Positions 1 to 5,856 of a stretch of 6,221 nt of DNA are shown in pieces. The notes below the pieces were generated by a model. It was not told the DNA's origin. It saw only the letters and a list, made by a program, of their open reading frames with translations, and did no database searches. The stretch's first letter is position 1; each line of letters starts with the position of its first letter. Origin of the DNA: Desulfobulbaceae bacterium (lineage in GTDB: Bacteria; Desulfobacterota; Desulfobulbia; Desulfobulbales; Desulfobulbaceae); NCBI GenBank assembly GCA_026990725.1, contig JALXCX010000202.1, positions 1-6,221 on the forward strand, in the 5' to 3' direction. A program made the position numbers and the translations under genes.

Positions 1-8
1 CTCCTGTG
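1..8 (-). promoter_or_regulatory. Shine-Dalgarno-like sequence for a gene beyond the left edge
   Basis: Read on the minus strand the window ends in CACAGGAG, a good match to the Shine-Dalgarno consensus. It sits at the end of about 200 bases without a gene, downstream of yqeC. A further minus-strand gene therefore probably starts within about 10 bases outside the window. The start codon itself is not visible, so this is inference from the motif and its placement. Confidence 0.35.
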
Positions 9-83
9 GGTTAATAAGGTTTGAGTGGACTACTTACCAAATTTAACGCACTTGGAGGTTTCTCGCTTATTCAGATTACCTTA

Positions 84-113
84 TTTATAGCTGACTACAG
101 AGAATTGATACAA
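84..113 (-). promoter_or_regulatory. Possible sigma-70 type promoter for the next gene to the left
   Basis: On the minus strand a TATAAA box (84-89, five of six matches to TATAAT) lies 18 bases after a weak TTGTAT box (108-113, three of six matches to TTGACA). Transcription would start near position 77 and give a leader of about 75 bases before the ribosome-binding-like sequence at the window edge. The -35 box is poor and AT-rich intergenic DNA gives such matches by chance, so this is only a candidate. Confidence 0.25.
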
Positions 114-123
114 AGAATATTGA

Positions 124-145
124 CCGGGTGGTTGCAACCGACCGG
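124..145. repeat. Inverted repeat centred on GGTTGCAACC
   Basis: The ten-base perfect palindrome GGTTGCAACC (130-139) is flanked by CCGG on each side (124-127 and 142-145), with one G-T pair and one mismatch between the inner and outer arms. It lies 56 bases past the yqeC stop codon. As RNA it would form a GC-rich hairpin, but no run of T follows on either strand, so it is not a typical intrinsic terminator. It could be an RNA-stabilising 3' hairpin, a weak terminator or a protein-binding site upstream of the possible promoter at 84-113. Confidence 0.4.
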
Positions 146-200
146 CAGGGATGCGAGTAGCCTCGAGCAACGGTACGAGTTAATCAATTTTCACTGGAGG

Positions 201-968
201 TTATGCGGCAGGGTGAACAGTGCAGGTATTTTGTTTGATGGAGCCGTAGACCCAGAAGTCGGGTCTGATACCGGGCAGGGTGTTGGCTGCGGCAATAATC
301 TGCCTGGCCGCTTTGCGGGCGTTTGTGTCTTCTGCCTTATTGAAAAAAATGCAGCTGCGGGCTGTGGGGGGACAGCCTTTGAGCATGCCTTGGGGATGGG
401 CGGCCAGTCGGGCCAGGGCCTGCGTGGTGATCGGGTCTTGCGGCCGCAGGCCGGTGATGGCGGCAACCGGATTGGGTCGGAAAACAAAATCTTCGGTCAG
501 GGGCCGGCCAATACAATCCAGGCTGACCATGGCGATAAAAAGGTCTGTCCAGGCAGGCACCACCGGTTCGTTTGCACCGGGTGCTTTCAGAGACAGGCTG
601 CGGGCGCCGTCTGCCTCAATAATCATGCGGTCTGGTGTTGAACTGCTCAAAATTTTTTCAAGCTGTTGCGGCGTAAGACCCTGGAGCTTATCGCCAGCTA
701 AAAGATGACTGCCCACGGTGACATGGCCATGCCGGTCCAGAGCCTGACCCACTGCCAGGGGGCTGTCGACCATGTCCTGACAAAGACATGCAGGGCTCTG
801 ATCGGCTGAGGGCACCCGGATTCTGGTGGTTGTGGTGGTGATGACCCGCTGCCCCTGCCTGATAAAGCCCTGGGCCAGCAAAAACATGAGTGAGGTTTTT
901 CCGCCTGCCCCGACAATGGAAATAACCTGATCGTCCGGGGCAATGAGTGTTGCAGAAACAGGTAACAC
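201..968 (-). CDS. yqeC: YqeC, selenium-dependent molybdenum hydroxylase accessory protein
   Basis: This is a putative nucleotide-binding accessory protein of the YqeC family, found with selenium-dependent molybdenum hydroxylases (xanthine or purine hydroxylases). Its exact biochemical step is not established; a role in cofactor or selenium maturation in the cytoplasm is usually proposed. Numbered from the chosen GTG start, the 255-residue protein has a P-loop GAGGKTS at 20-26, a TTTTT segment at 44-48 followed by RI, an acidic IIEADGARS stretch at 117-124 followed by LKAPGANEP, and an NKAE motif near 210-213 resembling the guanine-specificity motif of GTPases. The GTG at 968 lies one base after the xdhC stop codon, with GGGG nine bases upstream of it. 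A longer reading begins at TTG at 1022, overlaps xdhC by 53 bases and adds 18 residues with no family character, so I prefer GTG. The gene is surely cotranscribed with xdhC. Family assignment is strong; the start is less certain. Confidence 0.9.
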   Translation of the reverse strand: MLPVSATLIAPDDQVISIVGAGGKTSLMFLLAQGFIRQGQRVITTTTTRIRVPSADQSPACLCQDMVDSPLAVGQALDRHGHVTVGSHLLAGDKLQGLTPQQLEKILSSSTPDRMIIEADGARSLSLKAPGANEPVVPAWTDLFIAMVSLDCIGRPLTEDFVFRPNPVAAITGLRPQDPITTQALARLAAHPQGMLKGCPPTARSCIFFNKAEDTNARKAARQIIAAANTLPGIRPDFWVYGSIKQNTCTVHPAA

Positions 969-969
969 C

Positions 970-1971
970 CTACAAAACCCCGGCCCTGGCCGCGATGAGT
1001 TCCCCGATGATGGAGACGGCAATTTCCCGGGGAGTTTCCGAGCCTATGGATAAGCCCACCGGACAGTGCACCCGGGCTAAATCTTCTTCAGTAAAGCCCT
1101 TTTTCCGTAAATTTTCATAGATGATGTCACGCTTTCTCCGGCTGCCAATCATGCCTATATAGCGGGCCGGGGTCGTGAGGGACTGGGCCAGAACTTCCTG
1201 GTCATAGCTGTGCCCCCTGGTGATGATGAGAAGATAGAGTTCCTCTTTCTGATTTATATTGGCAAAGGCCCTGGTAAAATCAATAACCTGTACGTCTTTT
1301 GCCATGGGGAAACGCCCCTTACCGGCAAATTCCGGCCGGTCATCGCAGACAATCACTTCAAAATCAAGGGAGGCAGACAGTTCGGCCACCTCCAGTGACA
1401 CATGGCCGCCGCCAAACAGCACAACCGTACCGCTTTTGGGCAGCGGATCAACCACAATAACCTGCCCGGCAAGATCAACCAGCCTGGTAGTCCGGCTGCG
1501 CATGATGGTCTGGAAATCAATTGCGTTATATTGAGGATCTGCGTTCTGAAGGTCAACAAAGCTGCGCTCCGGCCGTTGCGGGTTGGTTATGTCTATGGCC
1601 CAGGCACCTTTGGCACCGCCTTCAAAACATTCCAGGGCCAGGGCAAATAGAGGGGCCATGTCCGGAGTCAGGCGCTCTATAAGAACAATCTGGATACCAC
1701 CGCAGACCATGTCGGCTGCCATGTCTGTGCCGGTGCCCCGCATATCGAACTCGGATATTCCCGGCACCGCACCCAGGGCAACGGCTTGGGCATTTTCATG
1801 GGCCATAAATTCGAGACGGCCGCCACCAATGGTGCCGTGCAGGCTGCCATTCTGCTCCACAAACATCTTGGAGCCGGGCAGACGCGGGGCAGAGCCGCTT
1901 TTATCTATGATGGTAACAAGGGCCAGGGTTTTCCCCTGTTGCAGTCTGCTGAAAATTTTTTTTTCTATCAT
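970..1971 (-). CDS. xdhC: XdhC/CoxI-family molybdenum cofactor insertion protein
   Basis: XdhC-family proteins bind molybdenum cofactor, promote its sulfuration and deliver it to xanthine dehydrogenase-type hydroxylases in the cytoplasm. The 333-residue protein (from ATG at 1971) shows both expected domains. The N-terminal XdhC/CoxI domain has SAPRLPGSKM (27-36), GTIGGGRLE (46-54) and a conserved Cys in MVCGG (88-92). The C-terminal Rossmann-like domain has LFGGGH (185-190), CDDRPEF (209-215), TRGHSYD (251-257), YIGMIGSRRK (271-280) and HCPVGLSIGSETPREIA near 302-318. The reading frame is open up to a GTG at 2028, but that start would lie inside the hairpin terminator at 2009-2044. ATG at 2001 is also possible. 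ATG at 1971 agrees best with where family resemblance begins (MIEKKIFSRL), although no clear Shine-Dalgarno precedes it. The target hydroxylase is not in the window. Function by family is secure; the start is not. Confidence 0.93.
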   Translation of the reverse strand: MIEKKIFSRLQQGKTLALVTIIDKSGSAPRLPGSKMFVEQNGSLHGTIGGGRLEFMAHENAQAVALGAVPGISEFDMRGTGTDMAADMVCGGIQIVLIERLTPDMAPLFALALECFEGGAKGAWAIDITNPQRPERSFVDLQNADPQYNAIDFQTIMRSRTTRLVDLAGQVIVVDPLPKSGTVVLFGGGHVSLEVAELSASLDFEVIVCDDRPEFAGKGRFPMAKDVQVIDFTRAFANINQKEELYLLIITRGHSYDQEVLAQSLTTPARYIGMIGSRRKRDIIYENLRKKGFTEEDLARVHCPVGLSIGSETPREIAVSIIGELIAARAGVL

Positions 1972-2002
1972 AACAGTGAACCGTATGGGTCGTGCCGCCA
2001 TC

Positions 2003-2044
2003 TGAAAAGAAAAAGGGTGTCTGATCACTCAGCCACCCTTTTTC
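2003..2044 (-). terminator. Strong hairpin terminator after the Tsx-like gene
   Basis: The arms 2009-2019 and 2034-2044 pair without a mismatch over 11 bases. After one mismatch (2020/2033), CTGA at 2021-2024 pairs with TCAG at 2029-2032 around a four-base loop. On the minus strand the descending arm runs into TTTTTCTTTTC, the T tract of an intrinsic terminator, 27 bases after the tsx-like stop codon. The plus-strand reading also ends in TTTTTCTTC, so the element is potentially bidirectional, though no plus-strand gene is seen. It lies only about 38 bases before the preferred xdhC start and leaves little room for a separate promoter, so partial read-through into xdhC-yqeC is likely. Confidence 0.85.
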
Positions 2045-2071
2045 TTCAACTACAACAGTGTCGATGGATAA

Positions 2072-2887
2072 TTAGAACTTTGTTACCCAGAAAACTGTCG
2101 GGTTCAGGTACCAGGTGCTGTCGCTCTGGCTGAAGAATCTGTTGGAAAGCTCAAACTCCATACCAATGGCAGAGTCGGAAAGAAAATTGCCTTTCCCGAC
2201 AAAGGAATCAAGTTGCAGACGGATCTGAGGCTCGGTCAGGACAACCACCTCGTTGTCATACTCCCAGACATCCAGAAATCCCTGGAAATCAAGATTGAGA
2301 CTGCCAATGGAAAAGGGCTGTCCCCAGACAAAGGTAACCTGCCAGTTGGTATCACTTTTGTCGTGGCCGTCAATGGCATTGTAATCCTTGACAAGAAATG
2401 AAAGATTGGAATAACCGAAGTTGGGCTGTCCCAGATCCAGATCAAAGGAAATACCATAGAGCAGAGAATCATCAATATAGTCATAGCCATCGACCGGGGA
2501 CCCGCTGTCGATCTCCAGCTTGACATAGGTTTCCTTGAGAAAGGAACCAAGCAGATTGGTGCCATTCTCAGGCCCCTTAATCATCTTATCCAGGCTGAAA
2601 CGACCGGCAAACTCACCATAATATTGTGCCGGTTCCAATTTGTAATCATCCTTGCCCTCGATATCCAGAAAGCCGAAAACATCACCATATTTCCATTCCG
2701 AATAATGCTGGAACGTGGCTGTCCAGATATCTGTTTTACTGCCAAAGCCTTTATCACGGGAAAAATCCGCATGCATCTGGACTTCCGAGTTATGGAAATA
2801 ACCGCCCCCGGCCTGAGCAGGTGCCGTCCACAGAGTCCCACCGACCATGGCGCACCCCAGCGCCATTGCAATAATACTTTTTTTCAT
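2072..2887 (-). CDS. Tsx/OmpK-family nucleoside-specific outer-membrane channel
   Basis: Tsx-type proteins are small beta-barrel channels in the outer membrane that pass nucleosides and deoxynucleosides. The 271-residue precursor starts with KK, a hydrophobic core and a signal peptidase I site after AQA at 24-26, leaving a mature protein of about 245 residues. Family-like features are the aromatic TFQHYSEWKYGDVFGFLDIE stretch (58-77), many alternating polar/hydrophobic strands, LTEPQIRLQLD (217-227) and a C-terminal strand ending WVTKF, whose terminal Phe is the usual barrel-assembly signal. The size agrees with Tsx and OmpK. ATG at 2887 is preceded by AAAGGAG six bases upstream, a strong ribosome-binding site. 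The neighbours are purine-catabolism genes, so uptake of nucleosides as a purine source is the sensible role. The gene has its own upstream gap with a palindrome and a possible promoter, and a terminator follows it. Exact substrate preference cannot be read from the sequence. Confidence 0.88.
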   Translation of the reverse strand: MKKSIIAMALGCAMVGGTLWTAPAQAGGGYFHNSEVQMHADFSRDKGFGSKTDIWTATFQHYSEWKYGDVFGFLDIEGKDDYKLEPAQYYGEFAGRFSLDKMIKGPENGTNLLGSFLKETYVKLEIDSGSPVDGYDYIDDSLLYGISFDLDLGQPNFGYSNLSFLVKDYNAIDGHDKSDTNWQVTFVWGQPFSIGSLNLDFQGFLDVWEYDNEVVVLTEPQIRLQLDSFVGKGNFLSDSAIGMEFELSNRFFSQSDSTWYLNPTVFWVTKF

Positions 2888-2890
2888 TTC

Positions 2891-2900
2891 TCTCTCCTTT
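2891..2900 (-). promoter_or_regulatory. Strong ribosome-binding site of the Tsx-like gene
   Basis: The minus strand reads AAAGGAGAGA ahead of ATG at 2887, an almost ideal Shine-Dalgarno at normal spacing. It is clearly stronger than the sites in front of the deaminase and xdhC genes, which suggests high translation of this outer-membrane protein relative to its neighbours. Confidence 0.7.
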
Positions 2901-2908
2901 GTGAGATA

Positions 2909-2936
2909 ATAATAAGTGGTGATAAATCACCATGAA
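2909..2936 (-). promoter_or_regulatory. Possible promoter of the Tsx-like gene with palindrome in the spacer
   Basis: On the minus strand a TATTAT box (2909-2914) lies 16 bases after TTCATG (2931-2936), a weak -35 match. The predicted transcript would start near 2902 and carry a leader of about 15 bases with the strong ribosome-binding site. Most of the spacer is occupied by the perfect palindrome at 2917-2932. The boxes alone are weak evidence; their location before a gene with its own terminator adds some support. Confidence 0.35.
2917..2932. promoter_or_regulatory. Perfect 16-base palindrome, candidate operator
   Basis: TGGTGATAAATCACCA has perfectly complementary arms (TGGTGAT and ATCACCA, 7 bases each) around a two-base AA centre. 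It sits 30 bases upstream of the Tsx-like start codon, between candidate -35 and -10 boxes, where a bound dimeric repressor would block initiation. It resembles neither the FNR site (TTGAT-N4-ATCAA) nor the CRP site (TGTGA-N6-TCACA) closely. As RNA it would be a short hairpin without a following T tract, so a terminator for the deaminase gene is less likely. The cognate regulator is unknown. Confidence 0.45.
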
Positions 2937-3007
2937 TTAGCAAGATAAACTAAACATCTCTCGATGTAACCACTTCGGGAATAACACCGCTACGCCGGAC
3001 CTCTCCT

Positions 3008-4360
3008 TTACAGGCTGTTGCGTAAAAGCAGGGCCAGTTCCCGGTGTTCGGCAACCAGTTGGGCCAGATCAATCCCCACCGGCCTGCCCTGTACAACTTG
3101 CCAGTCGCCGGCCACCATAACATAATCAGCACGATGCGCACCACAAAGTATGAGCGCCGCCAGCGGATCACCGGCCCCGGAAAACCGCGGCTCATCAAGT
3201 TTGAACAGGGCAAGATCAGCCTGTTTGCCCGGGGCGATAACGCCAACATCGCTCCGGCCAAGGCAGCGGGCAGAACCCTTTGTCGCCCAGCGCAGGGCAT
3301 GGTCATGGCTTATGGCCGCAGCACCATATTGCAACCGCTGGAGGAGAAAGGCCTGACGCACCTCCTGGATCATATTGGAGCCATCGTTTGAGGCTGAGCC
3401 GTCAACGCCGAGTCCCACCGGACAGCCTGCGTTTTCCAGGTCCCGGACCGGGCACCGGCCCGAACCCAGCACCATGTTGGAACTCGGGCAATGGCTTATG
3501 CCCACACCGGCCCGGCCCAAGCGGATAATTTCTTCTTCATTAAAATGAATGCCATGGGCCAGCCAGACATCATCTGCCAGCCAGCCGACCTCTTCAAGAT
3601 AGTCCACAGGCCGTTTACCAAACCGGGTGAGACAGAATTCGTTCTCATCTTGAGTTTCTCCCAGATGGGTATGCAGACGAACCTTTTTCCGGCGGGCAAG
3701 TGCTGCGCTTTGCCGCATGAGCTCGCTGGTGACACTGAACGGTGAACAGGGAGCAAGGGCTATCTGCAGCCTGCTGCCCTCTTCCGGGTCGTGGTAGAGA
3801 TCAATAACCCGGGCACTGTCAGCCAGAATAACATCTTCTTTCTGGATGGTACTGCGCGGCGGCAGACCACCTTCATCCTCGCCAAGGCTCATGGAGCCAC
3901 GGGTGAGTGTTGCCCGGATGCCTGTCTGCCGGATGGCATCCACCTGGATATCCAGTGCTTCAGGGGCGGCCTCCGGAAAAATATAATGATGATCCGCAGC
4001 CAGGGTACAGCCGGAGAGCAGCAGCTCGACCGCTGCCAGCCGGGTAGCCACGTGGATCATCTCTTCGGTCAGGCCGGCCCAGATGGGATAGAGACTTTTC
4101 AGCCAGGGAAAAAGCTCCTTGTTCAGGGCTGCCGGGCAGGCCCGGGTCAGGGTCTGGTAAAAATGGTGATGGGTATTAATCAGGCCGGGCAGAACAACAT
4201 GGGCGGCAGCATCAAACACCTCGTCCACGGGCCGTGCCGGCTGTTGATCCCGGCCAAGCACCTCAGAAATAATGCTGCCCTCAACAACAAGGCCCCCGCT
4301 TCCGTCCTGTTTGCTGTCAACCAGTATGGCCAGCGGATTTTTCAGCCAGATTCGTGCCAT
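3008..4360 (-). CDS. 8-oxoguanine deaminase-like amidohydrolase
   Basis: This 450-residue protein belongs to the metal-dependent amidohydrolase superfamily (ATZ/TRZ, guanine deaminase and SsnA relatives) and most resembles 8-oxoguanine deaminase, which converts 8-oxoguanine to urate and ammonia in the cytoplasm. The catalytic set is complete: NTHHHF at 62-67 supplies the metal-binding HxH (H64, H66), HTHLGE at 230-235 gives the metal His232 and Glu235, AHGIHF at 269-273 gives His269, SHCPSSNM lies at 289-296, and GVDGSASND at 318-326 gives the metal Asp320. The YPIWAGLTEEM segment (91-101) is typical of the 8-oxoguanine deaminase/SsnA branch. ATG at 4360 is two bases after the preceding stop codon with no good Shine-Dalgarno, so translational coupling is likely. 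The context of a nucleoside channel, xdhC and yqeC supports a purine substrate. A related deaminase specificity (isocytosine, another oxopurine or an SsnA-like role) cannot be excluded. Confidence 0.88.
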   Translation of the reverse strand: MARIWLKNPLAILVDSKQDGSGGLVVEGSIISEVLGRDQQPARPVDEVFDAAAHVVLPGLINTHHHFYQTLTRACPAALNKELFPWLKSLYPIWAGLTEEMIHVATRLAAVELLLSGCTLAADHHYIFPEAAPEALDIQVDAIRQTGIRATLTRGSMSLGEDEGGLPPRSTIQKEDVILADSARVIDLYHDPEEGSRLQIALAPCSPFSVTSELMRQSAALARRKKVRLHTHLGETQDENEFCLTRFGKRPVDYLEEVGWLADDVWLAHGIHFNEEEIIRLGRAGVGISHCPSSNMVLGSGRCPVRDLENAGCPVGLGVDGSASNDGSNMIQEVRQAFLLQRLQYGAAAISHDHALRWATKGSARCLGRSDVGVIAPGKQADLALFKLDEPRFSGAGDPLAALILCGAHRADYVMVAGDWQVVQGRPVGIDLAQLVAEHRELALLLRNSL

Positions 4361-4362
4361 GT

Positions 4363-5847
4363 TCAGCCAAGGTTTTTTAACAACCCGGTACGCTCGTTAA
4401 AATTTTCAATGAGCCGGTCAATTTCTTCCATGGAGTCGTGAATACCTGTCCAGTAATCATGCTCATACCACTGGGCCTGGATCTCGTCATAGGTCTTGCC
4501 CTGCTGCTCGACCCAGGTGAAATATTTAAGGTTATGGATGCGTTTGCGATCCACATAACTCAGTTCCCGCATGCTATCGGTGGTTTCGCCCAACATAGAG
4601 CGATGGAAAGTGGCCGCGGCATCGGTGGGGGTGAACTCACCCTCTTCATCACGCAGTTCATCCAGACGACTCTGGTACATTTCCATGGAATCAGTGGCCA
4701 TGGTCACAATCACGTCACTCTCATCCATCTCATAATATTTGGCTGTTTTAATGGCAGCCAGTACATTGGCAATACTTGAAATACCCATGAGATGCAAATC
4801 ATCAACCAGGGTCTGGGCAACACCCTGGGCTGCCAGATATTCTTTTCCGGCAGGCTCATTGAACAGCCGGATCAGCCCCATGGGACCAAAATCATCAATG
4901 GCGGTAACAACATCGGTATTCTTCACGTTATGAATCCAGGGAACGTGCTTGTCGCCAATCCCCTCGATACGGTGGGCGCCAAAGCCATTGTTGAGCAGGG
5001 TCGGGCATTGCAATGCTTCGCTGGCCACGATCTTAGAGAGCGGGAACTGCTCCTTCATGTAATCGCCACAGGCAATGGTGCCGCCCGAGCCGGTATTGGA
5101 TACAGTTGCCCGGAAACGATCGCCCGGTGCCATGACCTCAGCCAACGCCTCCATCATGGCCCGGCTGGTTACCTCGTAATGCCAGAGATAGTTGCCAAAC
5201 TCATCAAACTGATTAAAAATTGACAACTCCTGCCCGGAATTACGCAATTCCCAGCATTTATCAAAGATCTCCTTGACATTACTCTCTGACCCCGGGGTTT
5301 TGATGGTTTCTCCGGCCACATCAGCAAGCCAGTCAAAACGCTCTTTGCTCATGCCTTCGGGCAAAATGGCAATGGAGTCACAGGCCAGCAGGTTGGAATC
5401 ATACGCCCCGCCCCGGCAGTAATTGCCCGTGGACGGCCAGACCGCCTTCATGGTGGTCGGGTCAAACTGACCGGTCACAAGACGCGGCACCAGGCAGGCA
5501 TAGGCCGCCCCCACCTTATGGGCGCCGGTGGGAAACCATTTCCCCAGCAGGATGACAATCCGGGCATCAACACCGGTCAGTTCTTTGGGGAGAACCAGGT
5601 AGTTGACGCCGCCAAATTTTCCGCCGCTCTCGCGGGGTTCGTTATGCCAGTTGATGCGAAAGAGGTTGAGCGGGTTCAGATCCCAGAGTCCGATATCAGC
5701 AAGTTTATCGGTGACAGCCGCCGGGATGAGCGAGGGGTCGATCATCTGCTTAAAGGTGGGAATGATGATATGCTGTTCCCGGGCCCGCTGGACGGCGTTT
5801 GCAAGTTTGCCTTCATCGTGCAGGCTCAGGTCAATTAGATTACTCAT
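4363..5847 (-). CDS. PLP-dependent fold type II enzyme, cysteine synthase/ammonia-lyase-like, 494 residues
   Basis: This is a pyridoxal-phosphate enzyme of the tryptophan synthase beta superfamily (fold type II). The Schiff-base lysine is probably Lys111 in FPTGAHKVGAA (105-115), the asparagine loop is STGNYCRGG (139-147), and the phosphate-binding glycine loop is NTGSGGT (251-257); a VTMATDS segment near 381-387 closes the catalytic core. It is longer than the 300-400 residues of cysteine synthase or diaminopropionate ammonia-lyase, with about 90 extra N-terminal residues before the core and a charged C-terminal extension from about 395 containing KYFTWVEQQGKT. Such proteins are normally annotated only as PLP-dependent enzymes. 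Lying between a threonine-synthase-like gene and an 8-oxoguanine deaminase, it may act on an amino acid arising from purine breakdown; that is inference. ATG at 5847 follows AAGGAA, which overlaps the previous stop codon, so the two PLP genes are coupled. Fold is certain, the reaction is not known. Confidence 0.85.
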   Translation of the reverse strand: MSNLIDLSLHDEGKLANAVQRAREQHIIIPTFKQMIDPSLIPAAVTDKLADIGLWDLNPLNLFRINWHNEPRESGGKFGGVNYLVLPKELTGVDARIVILLGKWFPTGAHKVGAAYACLVPRLVTGQFDPTTMKAVWPSTGNYCRGGAYDSNLLACDSIAILPEGMSKERFDWLADVAGETIKTPGSESNVKEIFDKCWELRNSGQELSIFNQFDEFGNYLWHYEVTSRAMMEALAEVMAPGDRFRATVSNTGSGGTIACGDYMKEQFPLSKIVASEALQCPTLLNNGFGAHRIEGIGDKHVPWIHNVKNTDVVTAIDDFGPMGLIRLFNEPAGKEYLAAQGVAQTLVDDLHLMGISSIANVLAAIKTAKYYEMDESDVIVTMATDSMEMYQSRLDELRDEEGEFTPTDAAATFHRSMLGETTDSMRELSYVDRKRIHNLKYFTWVEQQGKTYDEIQAQWYEHDYWTGIHDSMEEIDRLIENFNERTGLLKNLG

Positions 5848-5856
5848 TAAAATTCC

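Larger units (their letters stand above)
1..200. other. Intergenic stretch downstream of yqeC
   Basis: No convincing coding sequence is seen here on either strand. The left half (about 10-120) is clearly more AT-rich than the genes to the right, as expected for a promoter region. It contains the inverted repeat at 124-145, a possible minus-strand promoter at 84-113 and a ribosome-binding-like sequence at 1-8. A plus-strand open frame that enters this stretch continues through yqeC in antisense and shows no family resemblance. Confidence 0.6.

Noticed and set aside
21..641. Plus-strand open frame of about 200 codons
   Set aside because: It starts with TTG, has no ribosome-binding site, lies antisense to yqeC for most of its length and shows low-complexity glycine/cysteine-rich protein with no family resemblance.
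1972..2028. Longer xdhC start at GTG 2028
   Set aside because: It would begin within the loop of the hairpin terminator and add residues with no XdhC resemblance; an ATG at 1971 or 2001 is more plausible.
2836..2887. Possible lipoprotein signal (Cys at residue 12 of the Tsx-like precursor)
   Set aside because: The residues before the Cys (MALG) do not fit a lipobox and the N-terminal part would be too short; a signal peptidase I site after AQA at 24-26 fits better.
2954..2967. Short hairpin ACATC-TCTC-GATGT as terminator of the deaminase gene
   Set aside because: The stem is only five AT-rich pairs and the following T content on the minus strand (TTTAGTTTATC) is interrupted; chance is a sufficient explanation.
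2914..2975. Distant inverted copies AAGTGGT / ACCACTT
   Set aside because: Only seven bases match across a 48-base separation, and one copy overlaps the stronger palindrome at 2917-2932; expected by chance.
3791..4441. Plus-strand open frame of about 216 codons
   Set aside because: It is the antisense shadow of the deaminase gene, which has a complete set of catalytic motifs on the minus strand; the plus-strand product resembles nothing known.
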